In this document: positions 19,029 through 27,931 of the stretch, piece by piece
Numbering within the stretch: position 1 is the first letter of the stretch
Layout: each line of letters starts with the position of its first letter
Origin: Lachnotalea sp041821265
GTDB lineage: Bacteria; Bacillota; Clostridia; Lachnospirales; Lachnospiraceae
Direction of reading: 5' to 3'
Length of the DNA stretch: 64,000 nt
NCBI GenBank assembly: GCA_041821265.1
Contig: JBGUEQ010000004.1
Coordinates: 67,295-131,294, forward strand
Position numbers and translations under genes: made by a program
The notes under the pieces: generated by a model
Told to the model about the DNA's origin: nothing
Database searches by the model: none
Seen by the model: only the letters and a program-made list of their open reading frames with translations

Positions 19029-19925
19029 ATGGAACAAAATTTATCACTATACAAAATTTTTTATACTGTTGCGATTGCCGGAAATATTTCTAAAGCAGCG
19101 AAAGAACTATACATAAGCCAACCTGCTATTAGTAAATCCATTACTAAACTAGAGCAAAGTCTTGATACTATTTTATTTTTAAGAAATTCAAGAGGTGTTC
19201 AATTGACTGAGGAGGGTCAGATTCTATTCAAGTGTCTGGATTCTGCATTTTCAACTATTTCTTCAGCCGAAGATCAATTACGAAAAATAAAGGAATTAGA
19301 TTTAGGACATATCACAATAGGCGTCAGCACTACCTTGTGTAAGTATATATTATTGCCTTATTTACAAGAATTTATTGAAAAATGTCCACATATAAGAATA
19401 ACCATTGAATGTCAATCCACTAATAAAACATTAAAACTTTTAGAAGAAAACAAAATTGATATTGGCCTTATCGGAAAACCATACCATATGAAAAACATTG
19501 ATTTTTATTCACTAGGAGAAATAGAAGATATTTTTGTTGCCACTGAAAAATATATTAATAATTTAAAGATAAGAGAAGTTGCTGAAAATACTGATTTGTT
19601 TAAATCAGCCACTTTAATGCTTCTTAATAAAGAAAATATGACTAGACAATATATTGATGATTATTTTATAGAAAATCATATTGGCATTAATAATTTAATT
19701 GAAATTAGTACAATGGATTTATTAATTGAATTTGCAAAAATCGGTCTCGGTATTGCTTGCGTTATCAAAGATTTTGTATCAGAAGATTTGCTTAATGGTA
19801 CCCTCACCGAAATCAAAATGGATATTCCCATTCACAAACGCGAAATTGGCTTTGCGTTTTCAAAAACACTTCTACCTTCTTCTTCCGTAGAAAAATTTAT
19901 TGACTTTTATAAATCATATGAATAA
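19029..19925 (+). CDS. LysR-family transcriptional regulator, probably of leuCD
   Basis: 298 residues. The N-terminal winged HTH (residues ~5-62) reads KIFYTVAIAGNISKAAKELY, then ISQPAISKSITKLEQ and LFLRNSRGVQLTEEG. A periplasmic-binding-like effector domain (~90-295) follows. AAGGAG precedes the ATG. Divergence from leuC and the intervening palindrome suggest it senses a leucine-pathway intermediate, but this is inference from position. It ends in its own terminator. Confidence 0.88.
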   Translation: MEQNLSLYKIFYTVAIAGNISKAAKELYISQPAISKSITKLEQSLDTILFLRNSRGVQLTEEGQILFKCLDSAFSTISSAEDQLRKIKELDLGHITIGVSTTLCKYILLPYLQEFIEKCPHIRITIECQSTNKTLKLLEENKIDIGLIGKPYHMKNIDFYSLGEIEDIFVATEKYINNLKIREVAENTDLFKSATLMLLNKENMTRQYIDDYFIENHIGINNLIEISTMDLLIEFAKIGLGIACVIKDFVSEDLLNGTLTEIKMDIPIHKREIGFAFSKTLLPSSSVEKFIDFYKSYE

Positions 19926-19946
19926 ATAATATTATGCTAATATTTT

Positions 19947-19991
19947 AAAAGAGCTTCTTCAACTTGATCTACAAGTTAAAGAAGCTCTTTG
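19947..19991. terminator. Terminator after the LysR gene
   Basis: A 19-bp stem with one interior mismatch (19947-19965 with 19973-19991), loop GATCTAC, A/T flanks. It also ends near the 3' side of the convergent ilvC. Confidence 0.85.
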
Positions 19992-20003
19992 TGTTTATAA
20001 TAC

Positions 20004-20139
20004 GTAACTATTCAGCACCTTCATAGTTACCGCTACGCGCCGATGCACACAAAATGCAATAGTATTGCATTTTGGCGCTATACAACTCGTAATTTTGCTA
20101 CGCAAAACACCTCGCACTCTATGGGTACTGAATAGTTAC
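20004..20139. repeat. Nested palindromic intergenic element (MITE- or REP-like)
   Basis: The outer arms (20004-20026 and 20119-20139) are near-perfect inverted repeats (GTAACTATTCAG.. and its complement). Inside lie a GCGCC/GGCGC pair, a perfect AAAATGCAATA-G-TATTGCATTTT palindrome (20051-20073), and a TTTTG-CTAC-GCAAAA hairpin. No ORF is present. The whole could fold into one branched cruciform. It lies between the LysR terminator and ilvC. Confidence 0.7.
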
Positions 20140-20169
20140 TATAATACTTTCTATAAAACTCTAAACTAC

Positions 20170-21186
20170 TTAGTTATTGATGAATTTTTCTTCTTCTTTA
20201 TTCCAACTATATAATTTACGAAGTTCTTCTCCAACTTTTTCTGAAGGATGTTCAGCAGCATTTCTTCTCATTGCATTGAAATGTACCTGTCCAGCAGCTT
20301 GCATATCTAACAAGAAATCCTTTGCAAATGTTCCGTCTTGGATATCTGTTAAAATTTGCTTCATAGCCTTTTTAGTATCAGCTGTAACGATCTTAGATCC
20401 TGTAATATAATCACCATATTCTGCAGTATTAGAAATTGAATATCTCATTCCTGCGAAACCGCTCTGATTGATTAAATCTACAATCAATTTCATCTCATGA
20501 ATACATTCAAAATAAGCACTCTCTGGTTCGTATCCTGCTTCTACTAAGGTTTCATATCCTGCTTGCATAAGTGCACAAACACCACCACAAAGTACTGCTT
20601 GCTCACCAAAAAGATCTGTTTCAGTTTCAACTCTGAAAGTTGTCTCAAGAACACCAGCTCTTGCTCCACCAATTGCTAAAGCATAAGCTAATGCTTTTTC
20701 TTTTGCTCTTCCTGATGCATCTTGTTCTACAGCAACTAAACAAGGAACACCTTTACCCACTTGATATTCACTTCTTACTGTATGTCCAGGACCTTTAGGA
20801 GCGATCATAGTAACATCAACGTTTGCAGGTGGAATGATTTGCTTGAAGTTAATTGCAAAACCATGAGCAAACATTAACATGTTTCCATCTTCAAGGTTTG
20901 GTTCAATTGATTCTTTGTACATTTGAGCTTGTCTTTCATCATTGATAAGAATCATGATAATATCAGCTTTTTTTGCTGCTTCTTGCGCTGTGTATACTTT
21001 AAAACCTTGTGCTTCAGCTTTCGCCCAAGATTTGCTTCCTTCATAAAGTCCAATGATAACATCACATCCTGATTCTTTTGCATTAAGAGCATGTGCATGT
21101 CCTTGACTGCCATATCCAATAACAGCGATTGTCTTACCTTCTAGTAATGATAAGTTACAATCTTCTTGATAATAAATTTTAGCCAT
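20170..21186 (-). CDS. ilvC: Ketol-acid reductoisomerase
   Basis: Isomerises and reduces acetolactate or acetohydroxybutyrate in branched-chain amino-acid synthesis. This is the 338-residue class I form. The N-terminal Rossmann motif GYGSQGHAHALNAKESG (~24-40) has the serine/lysine pattern of an NADPH enzyme; IAPKGPGHTVRSEY and ETDLFGEQAVLCGG carry Mg2+ and catalytic residues. GGGAGG precedes the ATG. It lies 124 bases after ilvN with no clear terminator between. Confidence 0.97.
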   Translation of the reverse strand: MAKIYYQEDCNLSLLEGKTIAVIGYGSQGHAHALNAKESGCDVIIGLYEGSKSWAKAEAQGFKVYTAQEAAKKADIIMILINDERQAQMYKESIEPNLEDGNMLMFAHGFAINFKQIIPPANVDVTMIAPKGPGHTVRSEYQVGKGVPCLVAVEQDASGRAKEKALAYALAIGGARAGVLETTFRVETETDLFGEQAVLCGGVCALMQAGYETLVEAGYEPESAYFECIHEMKLIVDLINQSGFAGMRYSISNTAEYGDYITGSKIVTADTKKAMKQILTDIQDGTFAKDFLLDMQAAGQVHFNAMRRNAAEHPSEKVGEELRKLYSWNKEEEKFINN

Positions 21187-21310
21187 TTTATTATTCCTCC
21201 CAGAATTAATTTATTAGAAATTCAAGGCTTAAATATTTGAATTTCTTAGTATTTATTGGTTTTTCCAATTAAATATATTTATTAGTAATTACCAACAGCT
21301 ATGCTGTTGA

Positions 21311-21808
21311 CTATAAATATGTTACATTATGACTTCCACGAGTTAATCCCGTAATTCCTGTTCTTGCAAGCTCCAGAATATCATATCCTTCCAATAACGC
21401 TACAAATGCTTCTAACTTTGTTTGGTTACCAGTCAATTCTATAACTAAAGATTCTTTCGCAACATCTATTATTTTAGCTCTAAAAATATCTGCAATGGCT
21501 ATGACTGCCTGGCGATCTTTCGCACCTGCTTTCACTTTCACTAAAATAAGCTCTCTGCATACTGACTCACCTTCTTCTAGTTTCTTAATATCTAGAACAT
21601 CTTCCAATTTGCGAAGCTGTTTCTCAATTTGCTCTAAAATAGGCTCATCTCCACTAACAACAACTGTCATTCTAGAGAATCGATTATCAGCCGTCTCACC
21701 AACAGTCAAACTATCAATATTGTATCCTCTTCTACTAAACATTCCCGCAACGCGGCTCAGTACACCAGATGTATTATCTACTAGCATGGAAAAAACTCTT
21801 GTCTTCAT
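21311..21808 (-). CDS. ilvN: Acetolactate synthase small (regulatory) subunit
   Basis: 165 residues with an N-terminal ACT domain (FSMLVDNTSGVLSRVAGMFS, RRGYNIDSLTVGETAD) and the C-terminal ALS_ss_C domain. It confers valine feedback on the catalytic subunit, whose gene (ilvB) is absent from this window. The site before ATG 21808 is weak (GTAGG). A consensus promoter lies 45 bases upstream. Confidence 0.93.
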   Translation of the reverse strand: MKTRVFSMLVDNTSGVLSRVAGMFSRRGYNIDSLTVGETADNRFSRMTVVVSGDEPILEQIEKQLRKLEDVLDIKKLEEGESVCRELILVKVKAGAKDRQAVIAIADIFRAKIIDVAKESLVIELTGNQTKLEAFVALLEGYDILELARTGITGLTRGSHNVTYL

Positions 21809-21859
21809 ACTAAAAACCTACTCTCTTCGTTGATATAATTGCTTGGTTCGCTTCTATTT

Positions 21860-21888
21860 ATTCTAACAACTATTGTTTTCTTTGTCAA
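21860..21888 (-). promoter_or_regulatory. Promoter of ilvN-ilvC
   Basis: Minus strand TTGACA (21888-21883), 17-base spacer, TAGAAT (21865-21860). The start is near 21853, leaving a leader of only ~45 bases, too short for a T-box. Confidence 0.75.
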
Positions 21889-21989
21889 TAATACTGCCCT
21901 ATTGTTTTATATTTATTAGTTATACTAGATATAACTTAACGCAATCAACAAATTTGCATACAATAACTGATTGGATTATTTAAACAAGT

Positions 21990-22026
21990 AACCCTAACGT
22001 TACTCATTACTTGCACCGTTAGGGTT
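21990..22026. terminator. Terminator between the lipoprotein gene and ilvN
   Basis: AACCCTAACG (21990-21999) pairs with CGTTAGGGTT (22017-22026) around a 17-base loop, followed on the plus strand by TTTT. On the minus strand it lies about 110 bases past the lipoprotein stop. Confidence 0.7.
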
Positions 22027-22138
22027 TTCTTATAAATAACCATAAAATTACTAAATCCACTTAAGTCTGTTAGAAATTTCACAACAAATATCTTGCTTAT
22101 CATTTCCACTAACTATCTTTCGACGTATTAAAATCACT

Positions 22139-22365
22139 CTAGTACTCATCATATGTGTCCCCTGGATCGCTATATACATCATAATCATCATATGTGTCCC
22201 CTGGATCACTGTATACATCATAATCATCGTACGTATCCCCTGGATCACTATATACATCATAATCATCGTACGTGTCCCCTGGATCACTATATACATCATA
22301 ATCATCGTACGTATCCCCTGGATCGCTGTATACATCATAATCATCATATGTGTAACCGAAATCAC
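22139..22365. repeat. 39-bp tandem repeat within the lipoprotein gene
   Basis: Five units with TCCCCTGGATC recurring every 39 bases (about 22157, 22196, 22235, 22274, 22313), and a degenerate sixth near 22350. Units differ by silent changes such as CATATG/CGTACG. In-frame length means copy-number change would keep the reading frame. Confidence 0.9.
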
Positions 22366-23359
22366 TATAATAATCATAGTAATCACCCGAATCACTGTAT
22401 GGATTATAATCATCATAATAATCTGCGTAATTATCATAATAATCTTCATCATAATAGTCACTATACGCATCATAGAATTGCCAGTCACTCTCATCATCCC
22501 AATCCCAGTTCCACCAATTTCCATTTGAATAGTAATCCCAATCTGGCTGATAATAGTTGGAATCATAAGCTGTATAATCAGTATCAGAATCCCAATCATA
22601 ATAATAATAAGGCAGATATACCCATTCTGTTACAGGTACATCGGTTGTCTGTGTTGTTTTCAACGGTGTGACTTCGGGATATTTTGATTCATAAGTAGCC
22701 GTTTTAGTTTCTTGATTTACGCTAGTTGGTGTAAGAACGTTCATAGATGAAAATACATTTAAAATGAGTGCTCCATCCTCTTGGCTACAGTCTGATGCAA
22801 AAGCCACATCCACCAAATACAACGATTGATTTACAATTGCAGTAGCTACAATCCCTTGTTCCTCGCTCCCATCCTCCTTTGCTATAGAATAATCACAAAG
22901 TTTTGCTCGTGCTCCAAATAAATACCCATCTGTTACTTCTCCTGGAACAGCATTATAATTTTCTTCTAAAAGACTCGGGAGCAAAGAAGCTGTAGCTGTG
23001 AGATTTTGAATTCCAGGTACAAAGCTAATCCCTATATATCCCAAGCTATCTGGAGTCGTGATTGTCAAACCATCACCTGATTCCTGAATAACACAGGATT
23101 CATTTACAAGCGCCTCTAGCATAAGCGCTTGATTCAGATACAATTCGCCAACTTCTGATGATACTTGTATAATTTCCTCTTCTAGTGGTATGTCTTCTGA
23201 CACTGTTGCTTGTGTTAAGGGTTCTTCTGAAATAACTGTTGTAGTATCCTCTTGAACTACAGCTGTCTCAACCGTTTTAACACTTTCCTTACATCCACCA
23301 AACATTATCAATACTGCTATAATCGTTGCAATAAAAACAATTTTTTTTTCATATCTCAT
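22139..23359 (-). CDS. Lipoprotein with Tyr/Asp-rich tandem-repeat C-terminus
   Basis: 406 residues. The N-terminal signal peptide ends in the lipobox-like LIMFGGC, so the mature protein would be lipid-anchored outside the membrane. A globular part (~60-225) has no family I recognise. From about 245 the chain becomes extremely rich in Tyr, Asp and Ser, ending in five copies of a 13-residue unit YSDPGDTYDDYDV plus a degenerate first copy. It is acidic and repetitive, suggesting a wall-spanning or metal-binding tail. Open frames on the other strand and frame here are by-products of the repeat. Confidence 0.8.
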   Translation of the reverse strand: MRYEKKIVFIATIIAVLIMFGGCKESVKTVETAVVQEDTTTVISEEPLTQATVSEDIPLEEEIIQVSSEVGELYLNQALMLEALVNESCVIQESGDGLTITTPDSLGYIGISFVPGIQNLTATASLLPSLLEENYNAVPGEVTDGYLFGARAKLCDYSIAKEDGSEEQGIVATAIVNQSLYLVDVAFASDCSQEDGALILNVFSSMNVLTPTSVNQETKTATYESKYPEVTPLKTTQTTDVPVTEWVYLPYYYYDWDSDTDYTAYDSNYYQPDWDYYSNGNWWNWDWDDESDWQFYDAYSDYYDEDYYDNYADYYDDYNPYSDSGDYYDYYSDFGYTYDDYDVYSDPGDTYDDYDVYSDPGDTYDDYDVYSDPGDTYDDYDVYSDPGDTYDDYDVYSDPGDTYDEY

Positions 23360-23488
23360 TTTTCCACCTCTTGATTTTCCATTAAATATTTATTATATTT
23401 AGTTATATAAATCATAGCAGAAAAAATTTTTTTTGTGTGCAGTATCAAGAAATCTTAACAGTAAACAATTGATTCAGTGACTTTATAG

Positions 23489-24736
23489 TTACCAAGATTT
23501 ATCTTTAACTTTATCTTTGTTAAAATACAATAAAATACCAAATGTTAAAACTGCCATTAGAGGAAATATTGTTGCCAAAAAAATTCCAAGCTTTAAACCA
23601 ACTTGTTCCACATTCATATTCCATTTTGTTGCCAGATTAACAATATAATCGCTTTGCATCGAGACATCGGTGACACGTCCAACAAACCATGGCCCTACCG
23701 ACGCACCCAGGTCGCCTGCTGCCGCTAATAGTGCAAACATCATAACCCCGCCTGACTTAAATCGATCTGAGGCTGCGATCAAGCTTCCTGGCCACATCAT
23801 CGAAACACAAAATCCAGTTCCTGCACATGCTATTAACGATATGATTGGGATATTTGTAATGGTTATTGTCAGATATGAAACCGTTGCAAAAATAGCACCT
23901 AAAAATAATACTTTATAAATATTTTTTCCATATTTTGCATATAATGTTCGTCCTATTCCAAGTGTCATACCAAACATTGCTACACCAAAAATATCACCCC
24001 ACATTTTATCAATAACCATAGCTTTTTCTAAATATCCTGAACTCCATTGTGCCATCGTGCATTCCGCCGCGCCACCAAAAAATATACATAATAAGCATAA
24101 TATAAAGTATGGCTTTTTTAATAAATTAAATACGTTGTTTTCTTTTTCATTCGAGGACATTAACGGAATGTCAGCATTCATAAATAATACAATGGAAGCA
24201 AAAGGTATCAATGCCCATATAGCAAGAAGCCACTGCCACTTATCATTTCCTAGTATTTTGAGAAAAATAGTACTTATGATAACTACTACAACTACTCCCC
24301 ACGCATATACGGAATGTAAAATACTCATTTCCCTATCTGGGTTTTCTGATGGAATAGCTGCAACTACAGGACTTACCAGAACTTCTATCAAACCACTTGA
24401 AGAAGAACTAATTACCGTTCCAAGAACCAATCCAAAATAGACTGATCCTGGGAATAGTACAGGTGACATCGCAAAAAGAAACATTCCTATTACTGTAATA
24501 ATTGGTGTACATTTTACGGTAAGTTCTATGTTAAATTTACTAGAGTATAGTGTAAACAATATATCAATAATTAATTGAGTAATAAAATTGATTAGAACTA
24601 AAGAACCTAACAAAGTATAAGATATCCCATAAATCTCTCTTAATGGTATAAATAAAATAGGCGTAATATTTGCGACTGCTGCCTGCGACATGCTGCTTAG
24701 ATAGCATCCATATTTCGCTTTGTTGTAATTTATCAT
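23489..24736 (-). CDS. Major facilitator superfamily transporter
   Basis: 415 residues with about 12 hydrophobic segments. N-terminal GCYLSSMSQAAVANITPILFIP and central gap helices resemble the fucose/sugar-porter-like MFS group, but no substrate motif can be read. AAGGGA precedes the ATG. The ZIP gene is 19 bases upstream on the same strand, so they probably share a transcript. Confidence 0.85.
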   Translation of the reverse strand: MINYNKAKYGCYLSSMSQAAVANITPILFIPLREIYGISYTLLGSLVLINFITQLIIDILFTLYSSKFNIELTVKCTPIITVIGMFLFAMSPVLFPGSVYFGLVLGTVISSSSSGLIEVLVSPVVAAIPSENPDREMSILHSVYAWGVVVVVIISTIFLKILGNDKWQWLLAIWALIPFASIVLFMNADIPLMSSNEKENNVFNLLKKPYFILCLLCIFFGGAAECTMAQWSSGYLEKAMVIDKMWGDIFGVAMFGMTLGIGRTLYAKYGKNIYKVLFLGAIFATVSYLTITITNIPIISLIACAGTGFCVSMMWPGSLIAASDRFKSGGVMMFALLAAAGDLGASVGPWFVGRVTDVSMQSDYIVNLATKWNMNVEQVGLKLGIFLATIFPLMAVLTFGILLYFNKDKVKDKSW

Positions 24737-24755
24737 TTTCTTTTATCCCTTCAAA

Positions 24756-25508
24756 TTATAATTCTAAAATTGACACAAATAACATTCCTAAAATAATTCC
24801 TAATACATTACCAATTGTAGTTAATCTTCCTTTCCACAAATCATTTGCGGTAGGAAGCGTTTCTCGTAAAGTTACATAAAGAATCATCGAGCCTGCAAAA
24901 GAAAGACTCAAACATAAGATAAAAGGTGTCCTAAGTATGCAACCCAACGATGAACCAACACCCAAAGGAATAGATATTATAATTGATAAAAGTAGCAATT
25001 TAATTTTACTCTCTTCACATTCTTTAAAAAGCACTCCCAATGTAAGTCCTTCTGGAATTCCGTGTATTATTAACGCAACCGCAAGATAAACACCGCTTTC
25101 TGGTGAATGATATAAAAGCGAACCAAGTGCTAATCCACTCGGCAAATTATGTATACCAATTCCTATTGCCATAAAAATCGCTGCTTTAAAAAAACTATTA
25201 CTCTTATCGTCCATACTAGGTGCTTCATGGCTTTCTAATTTACCATCTAATATTACAGAAAGAATAAGCCCTAAAATAGCACCAATAATGGAAATATAAA
25301 CATTTCCAAACTCCATCGCTTCTGGCAGCAAATCAAAGAAAACAATACCAAGTGTTAATCCACCTAATAGTCCTAAAACAGACCCTTTCATCCTTATTCC
25401 TCTATCTTTTATAAAGAAAGAGGATACGCCTCCTATGAAAATACCCAACCATCCAGTAATAAATCCTAAAAATCCGATAAAAATTAATGCATTTATAAAA
25501 TCACTCAT
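24756..25508 (-). CDS. ZIP-family metal permease
   Basis: A 250-residue membrane protein with about eight helices. The paired metal-site motifs GIGIHNLPSGLALG (~116-129) and IIHGIPEGLTLG (~147-158) are diagnostic of ZIP transporters, which import Zn2+ or other divalent cations. A histidine/aspartate-rich loop (ESHEAPSMDDKS) lies between helices 3 and 4. It is the first gene of the pair with the MFS transporter. Confidence 0.9.
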   Translation of the reverse strand: MSDFINALIFIGFLGFITGWLGIFIGGVSSFFIKDRGIRMKGSVLGLLGGLTLGIVFFDLLPEAMEFGNVYISIIGAILGLILSVILDGKLESHEAPSMDDKSNSFFKAAIFMAIGIGIHNLPSGLALGSLLYHSPESGVYLAVALIIHGIPEGLTLGVLFKECEESKIKLLLLSIIISIPLGVGSSLGCILRTPFILCLSLSFAGSMILYVTLRETLPTANDLWKGRLTTIGNVLGIILGMLFVSILEL

Positions 25509-25806
25509 GATAACACCCTTTTATTTTAATATATATAAATATATTAAAATAATCTATAAAAAAGTATTGATAGTTTGGATTTATACCATTTACTGTTAGT
25601 CTAAGAATGCAAATTTTGATTCTTTATAAGTAAATCTTGACTCACCAACTATTTAGTAGGTATAACTGTTGACTAACCAACGTCCCACGAACTTAAATTT
25701 TATCCGGCATAATTTCGCAAGTAATTTACGTACAAAATAAATTTCTCTTCATTTTGTGTGAAATCATTGCGTTGACTATAATGAGACAACGCATTATTTC
25801 AAAATA
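25509..25806. other. Host intergenic stretch left of the prophage
   Basis: About 300 bases without a gene. It has an inverted repeat TGCGTTG/CAACGCA near 25774-25797 and two TTGACT boxes near 25648 and 25674. I see no coding sequence. Confidence 0.5.
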
Positions 25807-25850
25807 AAAAAGAGCTCAACAAGCAATATTTCAACTTGTCAAGCCCTTTT
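25807..25850 (-). terminator. Terminator left behind from the GGGtGRT operon
   Basis: On the minus strand GGGCTTGACAAG pairs with CTTGTTGAGCTC (all pairs if G-U is allowed), followed by TTTTTTATTTT. It sits 21 bases beyond the attL core on the host side, where the GGGtGRT gene (now at 60292-61302) ended before insertion. The prophage now separates gene and terminator by 34 kb. Confidence 0.8.
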
Positions 25851-25871
25851 AATTGTATTTCTTAGAATTTA

Positions 25872-25895
25872 CCAGCGTTAGCTGCTTCCTCTATA
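25872..25895. repeat. attL core
   Basis: 24 bases starting CCAGCGTTAGCTGC identical to 60302-60325, within a 42-base near-repeat. On the minus strand it encodes IEEAANAG of the GGGtGRT protein; left of it the host sequence reads AAATTCTAA (Lys-Phe-stop), the original gene end. Confidence 0.92.
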
Positions 25896-26041
25896 GAAAC
25901 TGTCCCCCTTCTATTTACTGGGCTTAACGTCCCTATTGTTAGTTGCTAGACTATTACTTATACACTATTTTATTGTTTTAAACTGTTTTCTTTTTTTCTA
26001 ACTACCTATTTAAGTAATAGCTATTAAATCCTATTTGGCAA
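25896..26041. promoter_or_regulatory. attL arm region with putative integrase arm-type site
   Basis: TTGTTAGTTGC at 25936-25946 differs by one base from the repeat TTGTTAGTTAC found twice beside attR (60180, 60215). Such direct repeats flanking the core are typical arm sites for tyrosine integrases. No gene lies here. Confidence 0.45.
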
Positions 26042-26884
26042 CTACATAATCAAATTAAACTCTATATTATATCCAGAACTTTTCATTTCCTTTGCTAACG
26101 GAATCTTCCATCCACTATTTGCATCCATAGGTATGTATACAACCCCTGAAATATCATTTGGTGTTTCAACACTTTCTTTAACTAGAGCACTAACATTGTT
26201 TCTTCCTATTTTAGATAATAAAAATCCATGTTCAAAAACAACATTTTGTCTTGCTCTAAACATTTTTTTGTCCGCTTCACCATTTTTATAACCCATATCA
26301 CAAGGTGTATACAAAACAATACCAAAACCTACATCTGAATATTTCTCTATTTTTTCTATAATTGTCATTCCATCATTTGCTTGTTCATGTAATATAATAG
26401 GTTCGATTCCTAGTTTTTCTACAAAGCGAGCTACTTCAATTTTTGCCTCGTTATCGTGACCATGAACTATAAAAACTTTGTTTTTATCCAAAATATTTTT
26501 TTTCTTTATATTTTCATCACCTTTATTATTAGTCACATTACCTTTAGCTTCAACTAATATCTGTTTTGTAATATCAGTAATATATTTGTCATAACTCAAT
26601 ATATCTTCTGGCGTTACGTACATAATAACTCCTGATGGCATACTTCTATTTTCGGCATTTGAAAGTACTCTCGCTGAAACTTCCGTTGTCATTATTTTCA
26701 GTCTAATAATATCTTGTTTTTTAAGAATATAACCATTTACTGTAAATTCCTCATTAGACAAATACGGTTTTGCTATATCACAAATAATTTCTTCTCTATT
26801 AAGTATATCTATTTCTGTTATATTTTTATTCGAATTTGACGTTCCAATCTTTTCATTTGTTTCAATCAAAATATGATAATACAT
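26042..26884 (-). CDS. TIR-like nucleotide-binding-fold protein, prophage cargo
   Basis: 280 residues. The C-terminal half (from ~134: KVFIVHGHDNEAKIEVARFV, then GIVLYTPCDMGY, RARQNVVFEHGFLLSKIGR) matches the CAP12/PycTIR-type TIR-like family, whose conserved glutamate (in VFEHGF) is the NADase residue in studied members. The N-terminal ~100 residues (EEFTVNGYILKKQDIIRLKI) form a module often attached to this TIR type. GGGGGAG precedes the ATG. It lies between attL and the lysins but is separated from them by a terminator. A defence or abortive-infection role is plausible but not shown. Confidence 0.8.
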   Translation of the reverse strand: MYYHILIETNEKIGTSNSNKNITEIDILNREEIICDIAKPYLSNEEFTVNGYILKKQDIIRLKIMTTEVSARVLSNAENRSMPSGVIMYVTPEDILSYDKYITDITKQILVEAKGNVTNNKGDENIKKKNILDKNKVFIVHGHDNEAKIEVARFVEKLGIEPIILHEQANDGMTIIEKIEKYSDVGFGIVLYTPCDMGYKNGEADKKMFRARQNVVFEHGFLLSKIGRNNVSALVKESVETPNDISGVVYIPMDANSGWKIPLAKEMKSSGYNIEFNLIM

Positions 26885-27179
26885 TTTCTCTCCCCCTATT
26901 ATTTATTCCTTGTCATAATACATTTTTTGTTATTATATCTCTTTTTAACAGAAAATACCAGAAAAATCAAATTTATTATCTTACTATTTGCAATCAAAAA
27001 TAACGTTCAATATGTTTCATGTAGTGTTGTAATAATTTCAATTACAAAAAAGCCCACAACCATAAACTATTGTGGACTTTTTTACATTGTATATAAAATT
27101 GTTAATTTATCTTGTTTTGTAACTTATAACGCCTATTTCAAAAATTTTTCAATCATGTTTCTCCTACTTTATATCGATT
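26885..27179. other. Gap between TIR-like gene and lysin
   Basis: Very AT-rich. It has a TATAAT near 26933 (minus strand) that could serve the TIR-like gene, and the terminator at 27046-27083. No gene is seen. Confidence 0.5.
27046..27083. terminator. Terminator ending the late phage operon
   Basis: AAAAAAGCCCACAA pairs with TTGTGGACTTTTTT (one interior mismatch) around a 10-base loop. It is placed directly after the last lysis gene in the leftward direction. Confidence 0.85.
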
Positions 27180-27914
27180 TTATGCATATGTTATAAAGCA
27201 ACTAATACCAGAAGCCTTTAACTTCTTTACTGTAGATTCTGCATTACTTTTCACACTATACGCTCCTACCTGTACTTTGTAAAGTCCGCTAAGTAATTTT
27301 ACATATACATCCGTATGGCCTGTCTTCTTTACCTTTTCCGCCATAGCATTAGCCCCGCTTTTATTTCTAAAAGCCCCAGCCTGTACCCTATAGTACTTTT
27401 TGTTTTCGTCCGCTATTTCTGTAGTTGTCTCAACTGCTACCGCCTGGTTCTCCGTTTTATCATATTGTGTTAGTTTGTTTTCTTCAATTAATTTGATAAG
27501 CTTTGAAGCGTAATTAGGGTCTGTTGCATATCCAGCAGCTTTAATAGCTGTACAAGCTTCCTTGTAATCCGTTTCCCCTATCACTGCTTTATATCTCTTA
27601 TTTGCTATTAAAAAAGCGGAATGGTCATTAATAGAATCTTCCCAGTTATCGTAGGCTCTAAATGTAGCATCGCTTACCGTTACCATTGTTACTCCGTCGT
27701 AACATTCTTGTGTATCCTTACAATATACTTTTCCCTTCCAGGTCGAATTAGCTTTAATACCAAACAAAGCATTACCACCTGTAGCTAATTCTGTTTCACC
27801 GTAAGAAGATTCTAAAATAGCCTGTGCAATTGTCAAACTTGCTAATACTTTATTCTTCTTCATATCGGCGGACGCAAGTGTTGCCACCTGTTTAATAAAT
27901 TGTGCTTTACTCAT
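27180..27914 (-). CDS. Phage endolysin: glucosaminidase with SPOR-like tail
   Basis: 244 residues. Residues 1-~150 form a GH73-type N-acetylglucosaminidase (ASLTIAQAILESSYGETELA with the catalytic Glu, ALFGIKANSTWKGK, FRAYDNWEDSINDHSAFL). Residues ~172-244 hold two SPOR-like repeats (YYRVQAGAFRNKSGANAMAE, LYKVQVGAYSVKSNAESTV), which bind denuded peptidoglycan. AAGGGG precedes the start. It is the second of two adjacent lysins. Confidence 0.88.
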   Translation of the reverse strand: MSKAQFIKQVATLASADMKKNKVLASLTIAQAILESSYGETELATGGNALFGIKANSTWKGKVYCKDTQECYDGVTMVTVSDATFRAYDNWEDSINDHSAFLIANKRYKAVIGETDYKEACTAIKAAGYATDPNYASKLIKLIEENKLTQYDKTENQAVAVETTTEIADENKKYYRVQAGAFRNKSGANAMAEKVKKTGHTDVYVKLLSGLYKVQVGAYSVKSNAESTVKKLKASGISCFITYA

Positions 27915-27931
27915 TCTTATGTATCCCCTTC

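Noticed and set aside
22139..22365. Regular 39-bp repeats as a CRISPR array.
   Set aside because: Units are contiguous with no spacers and encode the lipoprotein tail.
22051..22671. Long open frames rich in Ile/Met and in His on the other frames of the lipoprotein repeat.
   Set aside because: They exist only because the 39-bp repeat has no stops in several frames; they lack ribosome sites and natural composition.
26395..26415. GGTTCGATTCC, resembling a tRNA T-arm.
   Set aside because: It lies inside the TIR-like coding sequence and no acceptor or anticodon stems surround it.
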